Positions 29,404 to 37,180 of a stretch of DNA of 64,000 bases are shown in pieces. The notes under the pieces were generated by a model. That model was not told where the DNA came from, did no database searches, and worked only from the letters and a program-made list of their open reading frames with translations. The number at the start of each line of letters is the position of its first letter. Position 1 is the first letter of the stretch. The DNA is from an uncultured Erysipelotrichaceae bacterium (GTDB lineage: Bacteria > Bacillota_I > Bacilli_A > Erysipelotrichales > Erysipelotrichaceae): assembly GCA_900314905.1 (NCBI GenBank), contig OMXA01000003.1:1-64000 (forward strand), in the 5' to 3' direction. The translations under genes and the position numbers were made by a program.

Positions 29404-29442
29404 AGAAAGAAGCCATCCGGCTGAAGCCGATGGCTTCTTTCT
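29404..29442 (+). terminator. Terminator of the licT-PTS-ARH operon
   Basis: Long stem AGAAAGAAGCCAT/ATGGCTTCTTTCT with an inner GGCT/AGCC, beginning 4 bp after the stop codon. The 3' arm itself supplies the T-rich tract. Confidence 0.85.
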
Positions 29443-29539
29443 GCACAGGGGATGACTGGCTCAGAGAAGAATTCCGAAGGCTTCCGTATCCTTGCAAATC
29501 AGTTCTGAACAGAGATAATAATCAATAAGAGGTATGCAG

Positions 29540-30178
29540 ATGACAAACACAGTCTGGATCTGGATTATTGCCATAGCTGCAATCGCAGCAGAACTCATCT
29601 TCTATCTGGTGCAGAAGAAAAAGCAGGACCGTCTATCTGAAAAAGCGATGGACCTGGTAATGCATGGAAATCTCGATGAACTGGATCAGCTTGTGGACAG
29701 TCCCGAGATGCAGAAGCGCTTCCCTCTCTACAATCGTCTCTATCTGAAACTCAACGCGTCCATCATGCGCGGAAATCTGAAGAAGACAGATGAACTGTTC
29801 GAAGAGATCGGCAGGACGAATATGACGGATCAGCAGAAAGCGGCTTATGCCATGATGGGATTCCAGTATTATCTTCCGCTTGAGCGGAAAGAGGAATGCG
29901 GCCAGTACAAGGTGATGCTGGATACGATGAAGGGCAATGAAGCGATGAAGAAGTATGCCGATCAGGCATTCGGAATCGTCTATGATGGCCAGACGGACTC
30001 TCTGGAAGCGCTTCTGAAGAAGAACCAGACCGCGAATCCGGCTCAGAAAGCAATCAATGAATTTCTGATTGCGAAAACGTATGAGAACCTCGGCGACCGG
30101 GACAATGCACTGAAGTATCATCAGCTTTCCAATCAGCACCTTCAGGAGAGTGCAAAGCAGAGGCTGAAGAATTCCTGA
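29540..30178 (+). CDS. Membrane-anchored helical-repeat protein, function unknown
   Basis: 212-aa protein with one N-terminal membrane helix (about residues 4-24, then KKKQDR as a positive-inside flank). The cytoplasmic helical region resembles degenerate TPR repeats: helix pairs around 35-120, and a recognisable TPR-like unit, AKTYENLGDRDNALKYHQLS, near the C-terminus. The ATG at 29540 has AAGAGG at good distance; the ATG at 29534 is too close to it. It is a single gene between two terminators. I do not recognise a named family. Confidence 0.7.
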   Translation: MTNTVWIWIIAIAAIAAELIFYLVQKKKQDRLSEKAMDLVMHGNLDELDQLVDSPEMQKRFPLYNRLYLKLNASIMRGNLKKTDELFEEIGRTNMTDQQKAAYAMMGFQYYLPLERKEECGQYKVMLDTMKGNEAMKKYADQAFGIVYDGQTDSLEALLKKNQTANPAQKAINEFLIAKTYENLGDRDNALKYHQLSNQHLQESAKQRLKNS

Positions 30179-30186
30179 TCCTTGCG

Positions 30187-30210
30187 GCAGGCATCGGAGC
30201 CTGCTTTTTT
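30187..30210 (+). terminator. Terminator of the helical-repeat protein gene
   Basis: GCAGGC, 6-base loop, GCCTGC, then TTTTTT. Confidence 0.88.
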
Positions 30211-30262
30211 CCGGCTCTGCAGGATGCTAAAATGTGCTTGATATCTGAGGGGGGAAATGATC

Positions 30263-31471
30263 ATGGGAACACTGATCAGCGCAGAGAATACGTGGATGCT
30301 GATGGCAGTGATGTTCGGCAGCGTCGCATTTACAATCTTTCTGGAACAGAAGTATGTCTGGGCAAGCCGGATCAGCGGTGCCGTCATTGTTCTGATCATT
30401 GCGGTATGCCTGACAAATTTCAGAATCATACCGACAAATGCGCCGCTTTTTGATGATGCTGTGTGGGGCTATGCAGTGCCGATGGCAATTCCGCTGCTTC
30501 TTCTGCAATCTGATCTGAAGAAGATCCTGCACGAAACCGGACCGATGCTCGCCATCTTCCTGATCGGAGCGGCAGGGACTGTGGCAGGGGTGATTCTCGG
30601 CTATGAACTGCTGAAGAAAGCAATCCCGGGTCTGGCTGGCTTGGCTGCGATGATGGCGGGATCCTATATCGGAGGAGGTGTGAATTTCACTGCTCTTTCT
30701 GCAGCATTTGATGTCGATGACACACTGATCTCTGCCGCAACCGTTGCTGACAATCTGAATATGGCGATCTACTTCATGGTGCTGATCGGGGCTGCAGGGA
30801 ATGCCTGGTGCCGGAAACATTTTCCGCACCCGCATATCGATGAATTCGAAGCAGGCAGAAAAGACGATGGAAAAACCCAGGCGGAAAAGTACTGGACACG
30901 CAAGGATATTTCGCTGAAAGATATCGCTTACTGCATGGCTTACAGCGTAATCGTCGTCACGATCGCTAAGCTCATCGCATCCGGACTTGCCGGCGTGATT
31001 CCGGAAGGAAACTGGTTTCTGAACATGATCAGTGCTTTCTTCGGATCTCAGTATGTCTGGATCACTACGATTGCCATGCTGTTTGCGACGCTCTGCCCGA
31101 AGCAGGCCGCTTCGATGCACGGGGCACAGGAGCTTGGCACCTGGCTGATCTATCTGTTCTATTTTGCAATCGGGGTACCGGCAAGCATTCCGCTGATTCT
31201 GCGCAATGCGCCGCTGCTGCTCGTCTTCTGCCTGATTGCTGTTGCAGTCAATATGCTTTTCTGCTTTGCCGGCGGCAAGCTGCTTCACTATTCGCTGGAA
31301 GATGTCATCATTGCTTCCAACGCAAATATCGGCGGACCGACTACTGCCGCCGGCATGGCCATCTCGCAGGGCTGGTACAAACTTGTCGGACCGGCTATGC
31401 TGGTTGGAACGTTCGGCTATGTGATCGGAACTTACCTTGGCATCATCGTCGGCAGTCTGCTGGGAGCATGA
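30263..31471 (+). CDS. DUF819 (YjcL-type) membrane protein
   Basis: 402-aa polytopic membrane protein of the DUF819 family, about 11 helices. Internal duplication is visible: GSYIGGGVNFTALSAAF near residue 135 and SNANIGGPTTAAGMA near 352 are equivalent glycine-rich re-entrant motifs. Function is not established; a transport role is likely from topology. The ATG at 30263 has the G-rich ribosome site 8 bases upstream; the ATG at 30257 is too near it. A TAAAAT at 30228-30233 is a possible -10. It heads a nine-gene run whose next gene starts 1 bp after its stop. Confidence 0.85.
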   Translation: MGTLISAENTWMLMAVMFGSVAFTIFLEQKYVWASRISGAVIVLIIAVCLTNFRIIPTNAPLFDDAVWGYAVPMAIPLLLLQSDLKKILHETGPMLAIFLIGAAGTVAGVILGYELLKKAIPGLAGLAAMMAGSYIGGGVNFTALSAAFDVDDTLISAATVADNLNMAIYFMVLIGAAGNAWCRKHFPHPHIDEFEAGRKDDGKTQAEKYWTRKDISLKDIAYCMAYSVIVVTIAKLIASGLAGVIPEGNWFLNMISAFFGSQYVWITTIAMLFATLCPKQAASMHGAQELGTWLIYLFYFAIGVPASIPLILRNAPLLLVFCLIAVAVNMLFCFAGGKLLHYSLEDVIIASNANIGGPTTAAGMAISQGWYKLVGPAMLVGTFGYVIGTYLGIIVGSLLGA

Positions 31472-31472
31472 T

Positions 31473-32129
31473 ATGAGAGAATTTATCAGAGAACCGGTTC
31501 CGTCGGCCCGGATTCCGGTTCTGGAAACAGAACGGATCCGGATCCGGATGAAGTATCCTCTGCTTGGCATGAAACAAGCAGAAGAAAGATGCATGCTTCG
31601 CATGAGCGTCTATGAGATGCTGCAGAAATCTTCCGAATCACTGGAATCAGGCTTTTCGCTTGTGATCTGGGATGCCTGGCGTCCGTTTGAGCTGCAGAAA
31701 GAGCTGTTCACTGCCTATTCTGCAGACATCATCCGTGACTTCCATCTTGAGAATCTGCCTGAGAAGGAACGGACCGAGTTCATTTCACAATTTGTTGCTG
31801 ACCCTTTGAAGAATCGCAGGTTTCCGCCTGCTCACACGACTGGCGGGGCAATTGATCTGACCATGGCAGAAGATGAAAAAGAACTGGACTTCGGAACTGA
31901 CTTTGATGCATTCTCAGAGAAGACGAATACCGATTGGTTTGAACTCCATGATGAAGATACGAAGATCCGGAATCGAAGAAGAATGCTCTATCATGTGATG
32001 ACGCAAGCTGGCTTCACGAATCTCCCATCGGAATGGTGGCATTATGAATACGGAGATAGGAACTGGTCCCGTCTGACCGGCAGACCGGCGCTTTATGAAG
32101 GCATCTGGACTCTGGGAGAAGAAGGATGA
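31473..32129 (+). CDS. D-Ala-D-Ala dipeptidase family (VanX/DdpX type, M15)
   Basis: 218-aa zinc D,D-dipeptidase-like protein. It has DAWRPFELQ near residue 66, the zinc segment HTTGGAIDLT near 121 (His and Asp ligands), and the Glu-x-x-His site in EWWHYEYGD near 188. There is no signal sequence, so it is cytoplasmic like VanX and DdpX. There is no vanH/vanA ligase nearby, so glycopeptide resistance is unlikely. A role in D-dipeptide use with the upstream permease is possible. Starts 1 bp after the DUF819 stop and overlaps the next start codon by 4 bp. Confidence 0.85.
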   Translation: MREFIREPVPSARIPVLETERIRIRMKYPLLGMKQAEERCMLRMSVYEMLQKSSESLESGFSLVIWDAWRPFELQKELFTAYSADIIRDFHLENLPEKERTEFISQFVADPLKNRRFPPAHTTGGAIDLTMAEDEKELDFGTDFDAFSEKTNTDWFELHDEDTKIRNRRRMLYHVMTQAGFTNLPSEWWHYEYGDRNWSRLTGRPALYEGIWTLGEEG

Positions 32130-32866
32130 AGGTCACAAGGAAAACGGAAATCCTGATTCTCTTTGTTATGTCTGCATTGATCTAACTGCTGCAGATCCTG
32201 TTCTTTCATGATCCGCATAATACGTTCTTCTATCTCTTCCAGGATATGGCGTTTCTGCCCGTCTCCATTGCAATTGCGACGATTGCGGTCGGAGCGATTC
32301 TGGATCGCAGAGAGAAGAGAGAGAAACTGCAGGGAACCAGAATGCTGAGAAGCACGTTCTTCACCGGCATCGGAGCGGAAATCATCCTGAAGCTTCATGA
32401 CTGTGCAGATCCGATCTGCAGGAACCTTCTTTATTCTCCAGCAGATGAAGCAGAGGTGAAGACAAAGCAGGAGCAGATCAGAGAAACGGAATTCACAATC
32501 ACGCTGACGGAAGAGGCTTATGAGTCTGTTCGGAAGATTCTTACGGAGAATCAGACCAATCTCTTTGTGCTTGCCGCCAACGAGAATCTGATGGCAGAAG
32601 AGAACTTCACGAAGCTTCTATGGGGGCTGTTTCATCTGATTGATGAATTCCGCCTGAGAGGATCCTGGCAGAATCAGAATGAAGCAGACCGCGAGCATCT
32701 CAATGAAGATTTCGCCAAGGTATATCGTCTGCTGCTGATCAACAGCGTGGATAATGCATGGTGGCTGAAGAAGACCTATCCGAACTTCTACGGAACCGCT
32801 TCTTCAAAGTACAGCCTGGAAAAAGGGACAGGAGGAAACCGAGGCAATCAGAATGGATTACGATAA
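32126..32866 (+). pseudogene. Two-helix membrane protein gene with in-frame stop at codon 20
   Basis: A 247-codon frame starts at the ATG at 32126 (ATGA overlap with the dipeptidase gene, RBS GAGAAGAAGG). It is interrupted only by TAA at 32183-32185. The first 19 codons (MKVTRKTEILILFVMSALI) are the start of a membrane helix that continues directly after the stop (LLQILFFHDP). A second helix follows (LPVSIAIATIAVGAIL), then a charged cytoplasmic region of about 150 residues without recognised domain. Downstream translation could restart at the ATG at 32246, losing the first helix. Either a recent nonsense mutation or a sequence error. I do not recognise the family. Confidence 0.7.
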
Positions 32867-33356
32867 AGCAGAACAATTCTGGATTGAGAAAGACCGCAAT
32901 GCGGTCCGGATGGATCCGGAAGATCTCAGCAAGGAGATCGGTGCATTTCTCCATTCTCATCGGGTATGTGCATTTGCCTGCGCGGCAGGGGACTTTGTCC
33001 GCTGCACGCCTCTTGAATACACATATGCCAATGGAAGCGTTTATATCTTCTCAGAAGGAGGACTGAAATTCAGAGCCCTCCGCAGCAATCCCCATGTATG
33101 TCTGGCTGTGTACGAAGATCATCCGCAGTTCGGCAAGCTGAAAGGCCTGCAGATATCAGGCATTGCAGAACTGATCGAGCCATGGTCAGAAGAATATCTG
33201 AGCCTGCTGAAGATCAGAGGGATTCCGGCAGACTCTCTGAAGAAGCTGCCTTCAGAGATGTATCTCATCAAGGTGATTCCGGAGAAGTTCGATTTTCTGA
33301 ATTCAGACCTGAGACAGAGAGGCTTCAGTTCCCGGCAGCAGCTTGTTCTGAAATAA
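32853..33356 (+). CDS. Pyridoxamine 5'-phosphate oxidase-like flavoprotein
   Basis: 167-aa split-barrel flavin-binding protein of the PNPOx-like group: VCAFACAAGDFVRCTPLEYTY near residue 38, VYIFSEGGLKFRALRSNPHVCLAVYE near 63, and LQISGIAELIE near 98. Family members bind FMN, F420 or heme; the actual cofactor and substrate are not clear. It overlaps the preceding frame by 14 bp and is followed at 15 bp by the deaminase gene, so it belongs to the same transcript. Confidence 0.82.
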   Translation: MDYDKAEQFWIEKDRNAVRMDPEDLSKEIGAFLHSHRVCAFACAAGDFVRCTPLEYTYANGSVYIFSEGGLKFRALRSNPHVCLAVYEDHPQFGKLKGLQISGIAELIEPWSEEYLSLLKIRGIPADSLKKLPSEMYLIKVIPEKFDFLNSDLRQRGFSSRQQLVLK

Positions 33357-33371
33357 GCAGGAGAGGACTGT

Positions 33372-34694
33372 ATGAAGCAGATTCTGATTGAACATTGCGA
33401 GCTCGCAGACTTCAGCACGCTTACATCAAAAAGACAATCCATCCTGATCCGGGATGGAAAGATCGCAGAGATCGGCGATTCTATTTTCCCGGAAGGAGAC
33501 TATGAGACAATTTCGGAAGATGGCATGCTTGCAATGCCTTCCTTTGCGGACTGCCACAGCCATATCAGCCAGAGCATTCTCAAAGGACCGATGGACGACT
33601 ATCCGATCACTCAGTGGCTCATCAGAAAATTCCAGATTGATGCCATGATGACTGAAGAAGAGAACTATTATGCTTCTCTGCTCGGATGTCTGACTGCATT
33701 GAAATGCGGAACCACCGTCCTGAATGAAATGTCCTGGCCGAATCTCATGGAAGGAAATCTTCGCGCCATCCGGGATTCCCGGATCCGGGCTGTCTATGGT
33801 GTCAGCACTACCGACATTCCGGAAAATAAAGAGATGCCGATGTTCTCGATCGAAGAAGCTCTCCGGATTCATCAGAATGTCTACGATCGGGTAAATGGTC
33901 TTGATGGGAAGCTGAAAGCCTCCGTCGCACCCGCAGGACTTCCAGCTGTTTCTTCTGAGATGGCTGTTGCTTTGAAGAAGTTTGCCAATGAACACCAGAT
34001 TCTCTATCACACCCATCTTGCCGAAGGAAAGATGGAGACCGAACGCGTGGCAAGGCGATATGGCCTGCATGGCGAAGCAGAAGCTCTGAACCAGCTTGGC
34101 ATCCTGGACTCTCATACGCTGCTTGCCCATAGCATCTGGCTGAATGATCATGAGCTTGACTTGATCCGGGACAGCGGAGCAATTCCGGTGCATTGTCCTT
34201 GCACAAACATGAAGATCGGAGATGGCATTCCCCCGATTGCCGCAATGCTGAAGAAAGGTATTCCGGTGACATTCGGCTGCGATGGCGAGGCATCCAGCTC
34301 CAACCGCGATATGATCCGCGAAGCAAGAACCGGAGCCTACCTTCAGAAAGCAGCAACGAATGATCCGACGGTCATGGATGCTGGCACGGTCTATCGGATG
34401 ATGACCGTCAGCGGCTGGAACGCTCTCGGCTATGATGATCTTGGCGAATTGAAAGAAGGAAATACCGCAGATCTGATACTCGTCGATATGGACCATGACA
34501 TCGGTCTTATCAGCAGAGAGTACCGTCTGAATAATTACCTCTATGCCGGAGACGGACATTGCGTGGATACTGTGATCCTGAATGGAGAAATGCTGGTCAG
34601 ACATGGACGGGTTACGTTTCTCGATGAAGAAGAAGTACTGGAAAAAGGAGCAGAAGTGATCAGCGGTCTGAACCGCAGAATCGCTCTCCTGTAA
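33372..34694 (+). CDS. Amidohydrolase-superfamily deaminase (SsnA/MtaD/TrzN group)
   Basis: 440-aa metal-dependent deaminase. The pattern is complete: ADCHSHISQ near residue 58 (HxH), HTHLAEG near 214, LLAHSIWL near 253, and the metal Asp in FGCDGEASSSNRD near 302. CPCTNMKIGDG near 277 is typical of the MtaD/atrazine chlorohydrolase branch. Likely substrates are nucleosides or bases such as adenosine-type compounds, supported by the nucleoside phosphorylase gene 11 bp downstream. The exact substrate cannot be fixed from sequence. Confidence 0.87.
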   Translation: MKQILIEHCELADFSTLTSKRQSILIRDGKIAEIGDSIFPEGDYETISEDGMLAMPSFADCHSHISQSILKGPMDDYPITQWLIRKFQIDAMMTEEENYYASLLGCLTALKCGTTVLNEMSWPNLMEGNLRAIRDSRIRAVYGVSTTDIPENKEMPMFSIEEALRIHQNVYDRVNGLDGKLKASVAPAGLPAVSSEMAVALKKFANEHQILYHTHLAEGKMETERVARRYGLHGEAEALNQLGILDSHTLLAHSIWLNDHELDLIRDSGAIPVHCPCTNMKIGDGIPPIAAMLKKGIPVTFGCDGEASSSNRDMIREARTGAYLQKAATNDPTVMDAGTVYRMMTVSGWNALGYDDLGELKEGNTADLILVDMDHDIGLISREYRLNNYLYAGDGHCVDTVILNGEMLVRHGRVTFLDEEEVLEKGAEVISGLNRRIALL

Positions 34695-34705
34695 GGAAAG
34701 ACAAT

Positions 34706-35497
34706 ATGAAATACAGACCTCAGAAGCTAGTGAATGCCCAGGGAAAAATGTGGCACATCGGATTAGATGAACATGATATTGCAAAGCACGTGATTCTTCC
34801 CGGCGATCCGGATCGCTGCAAGATGATCGCAGCACAGTTTGATGAGCAGAGACTTGCAGGGGTATCGAGAGGAAATCCGACCTATACCGGAACCAAAGAC
34901 GGAATCGGGGTCTCTGTGATGTCTACCGGCATGGGCAGCATGGCGATGGCAGTCTGTGTCGAGGAACTGAAAGAAATCGGTGCAAAGACACTGATCCGGC
35001 TTGGAACCGGAGGATGTCTGCAGAGAGATATTCCGCCCGGATCCTTCGTGATCGGCACAGCTGCAGTCCGAGGCGACGGATGCACGAAGGAATATATTGA
35101 CGAGACTTATCCTGCTGTGGCAGATCCGGATGTCGTGCTGGCACTCCGTGAGTCCTGCCGGGAATTCGGGGTCACGCCTTATACCGGCATACTGCGCAGT
35201 CATGATGCCTTCTATATGGAAAGCCCTGGGGCCCATGAAGGACTGATTGACCGTGTGCAGAAATGGACGGATGCCCATGTGCTTGCCTTGGAGAATGAGA
35301 GCTCTGCACTGTTTGTCGTCTCATCCTTGCTGGGTGGCTTAAGAGCAGGTACGATCCTTCTGACCGGTCAGAATCTCTATGACAGCTACGACAGAATGAC
35401 AACTTCGAGCACGCCCGATTATCCAGCTAAAGTAGATCTGCTCTCAAAGATCACGTTAAGGGCAATTGAGAAGATTGACCGACTGCCTGACCTGTAA
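34706..35497 (+). CDS. Nucleoside phosphorylase, uridine phosphorylase-like
   Basis: 263-aa phosphorylase of the PNP/UDP family 1. VILPGDPDRCKMIA near residue 28 binds phosphate, followed by SVMSTGMGSMAMA near 72, IRLGTGGCLQRDIPPG near 97, and ENESSALFVVSSLLG near 192 with the ribose-binding Glu. It splits a nucleoside with phosphate into base and ribose 1-phosphate. With the deaminase upstream it forms a nucleoside-breakdown pair in the cytoplasm. Confidence 0.9.
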   Translation: MKYRPQKLVNAQGKMWHIGLDEHDIAKHVILPGDPDRCKMIAAQFDEQRLAGVSRGNPTYTGTKDGIGVSVMSTGMGSMAMAVCVEELKEIGAKTLIRLGTGGCLQRDIPPGSFVIGTAAVRGDGCTKEYIDETYPAVADPDVVLALRESCREFGVTPYTGILRSHDAFYMESPGAHEGLIDRVQKWTDAHVLALENESSALFVVSSLLGGLRAGTILLTGQNLYDSYDRMTTSSTPDYPAKVDLLSKITLRAIEKIDRLPDL

Positions 35498-35552
35498 GGA
35501 GCAGGACCGATTGATTCTCTGATTCATCAGCGTCTGAAAGGAGAACAAGGCA

Positions 35553-36263
35553 ATGAACCATGAGATCCTGGAAAACAGGCAGCTCAATGAGAATTTCTGG
35601 CTCATGAAGACAGCCTGAAGCGATCATCCGGAACCAGGGCAGTTCTATATGCTGCGCTGCTGGGAGCACTATCCGCTTCTGTCCCGCCCGATCAGTGTCT
35701 TTGATGCGGATGAGAATTCGGTCAGCTTTCTGTACAAGGTGGTCGGAGAAGGAACCGAACGCTTCACGAAGCTGCGCGGAGGGGATTCCATCACTTTGAG
35801 CAGGCCGCTCGGCAATGGCTTTCCGAAGGTTTCCGGGAAGACAGCCATGGTCGGCGGGGGAGTCGGCATCGCACCGCTGTATCTTGCTTCAAAGACCCTC
35901 TTTGGAACAGCAGGCACATCCGTTGATCTCTTTCTGGGCTTTTCCGGAACGCCGGTTCTGGAAAAGGAATATGCTGCCGTCTCAGACCATCTGGAGGTCA
36001 AGCTGGGAGGCTATATCACGGATGACATCGATCCGGAATCCTATGATGTGATTCTTGCCTGCGGGCCGATGGTCATGATGAAAGCACTCTATCAGAAGTG
36101 CCTGAAGCACGGGAAAGCAGATGCGCTCTATGTGTCCATGGAAGCGAGGATGGGATGCGGCATCGGCGTGTGTCTGGGGTGTTCTCTGGAGACTGAATCC
36201 GGCATGAAGCGCGTATGCAAGGATGGGCCGGTGTTCCGGGGAAGCGAGGTGTTCCATGAGTGA
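35553..36263 (+). pseudogene. pyrK: Dihydroorotate dehydrogenase electron-transfer subunit, in-frame TGA at codon 22
   Basis: PyrK carries electrons between NAD and PyrD through FAD and a [2Fe-2S] cluster. After the stop the protein is normal: GQFYMLRCWEHYPLLSRPIS (FAD site), GGGVGIAPLY (NAD domain), and the Cys cluster CGIGVCLGC followed by a fourth Cys. The frame begins at the ATG at 35553 with AAGGAGAA upstream, but TGA at 35616-35618 interrupts it. A restart at 35649 would lose the first beta-strands of the FAD barrel. Other genes here end in TGA, so recoding to Trp is unlikely. Broken gene, or a sequence error. Overlaps pyrD by 8 bp. Confidence 0.75.
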
Positions 36264-37161
36264 GGCACTGAAAACAGAATTCTGCGGAACAGTGTTCCGC
36301 AACCCGGTTCTGCTTGCTTCAGGAACGTGCGGGTTCGGCCAGGAGATCAATGAATACTTCGATCTTGAACAGCTGGGCGGAATCTGTTCGAAAGGCCTGA
36401 CCCTGGAACCGCGGAAAGGAAATGAAGGGATCCGTATCCATGAAACCCCATCCGGCGTCATGAATTCCATCGGTCTGGAGAATCCTGGCATCAGGGCCTA
36501 TCTGAAAGAGGATCTGCCATGGATCCAGACAAAGAATCTCGTGAATCTTGTGAATCTCGGCGGCCATTCCATCGAGGACTATGAAGAAGGAGCCCGGCTG
36601 CTGAATGATGCGGGGATCGAATTCCTGGAATTGAATATCTCCTGTCCGAATGTGAAGAATGGCGGCATGAATTTCGGCGTGAAGGCAGAGGTAGCCGCAG
36701 AAGTCGTGAAGCGGATCCGCCGCATCTTCACCCGCAAGCTGATTGTGAAACTGTCTCCGAATGCGGAGAATATCATCGAGCTGGCAGAGGCATGCGAAGC
36801 AGAAGGAGCAGATGGACTGTCTCTGACGAATACGTATCTCGCGATGGCAATTGATATCGAACGGCGCAAGCCGGTCTTTAACAATGTCTATGCCGGTCTT
36901 TCCGGACCTGCTATCAAGCCGATTTCGCTGCGCATGGTTCATCAGGTGTCGCATGCCGTGAAGATTCCTGTGATCGGCATCGGCGGCATCGCTTCTTCAG
37001 AAGATGCGATCGAGTACATCATGGCAGGTGCTTCTCTGGTTGAGGTCGGAGCGGCATCCTTTGCGGATCCGATGCTTGCTGCGAAAATTGTCGATGGCAT
37101 GGAACAATGGGTGAAGCAGCACGGTCTTGAGAATATCAGCGAAATCCGGGGAATTGTCTGA
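36256..37161 (+). CDS. pyrD: Dihydroorotate dehydrogenase, class 1B catalytic subunit
   Basis: 301-aa FMN enzyme that interconverts dihydroorotate and orotate. Class 1B is shown by the catalytic Cys in LNISCPNVKNGG near residue 130 and by the adjacent pyrK. FMN and phosphate sites are SGTCGFG, VIGIGGIASSEDAIEYI and AGASLVEVGAA. I chose the ATG at 36256, which overlaps the end of pyrK. The other pyr genes are not nearby; instead it lies between a nucleoside phosphorylase and aspartate ammonia-lyase, which fits a catabolic role. Confidence 0.93.
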   Translation: MSEALKTEFCGTVFRNPVLLASGTCGFGQEINEYFDLEQLGGICSKGLTLEPRKGNEGIRIHETPSGVMNSIGLENPGIRAYLKEDLPWIQTKNLVNLVNLGGHSIEDYEEGARLLNDAGIEFLELNISCPNVKNGGMNFGVKAEVAAEVVKRIRRIFTRKLIVKLSPNAENIIELAEACEAEGADGLSLTNTYLAMAIDIERRKPVFNNVYAGLSGPAIKPISLRMVHQVSHAVKIPVIGIGGIASSEDAIEYIMAGASLVEVGAASFADPMLAAKIVDGMEQWVKQHGLENISEIRGIV

Positions 37162-37180
37162 GATCTGGAAGGGAAAGAAT

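Noticed and set aside
31473..32129. Vancomycin resistance gene (vanX)
   Set aside because: Only the dipeptidase family matches. There is no vanA/vanH or two-component system nearby and the context is metabolic.
35616..35618. TGA read as Trp or selenocysteine in pyrK
   Set aside because: Many genes in the window end with TGA, and I see no hairpin of the selenocysteine type just after the codon; family members do not have Sec here.
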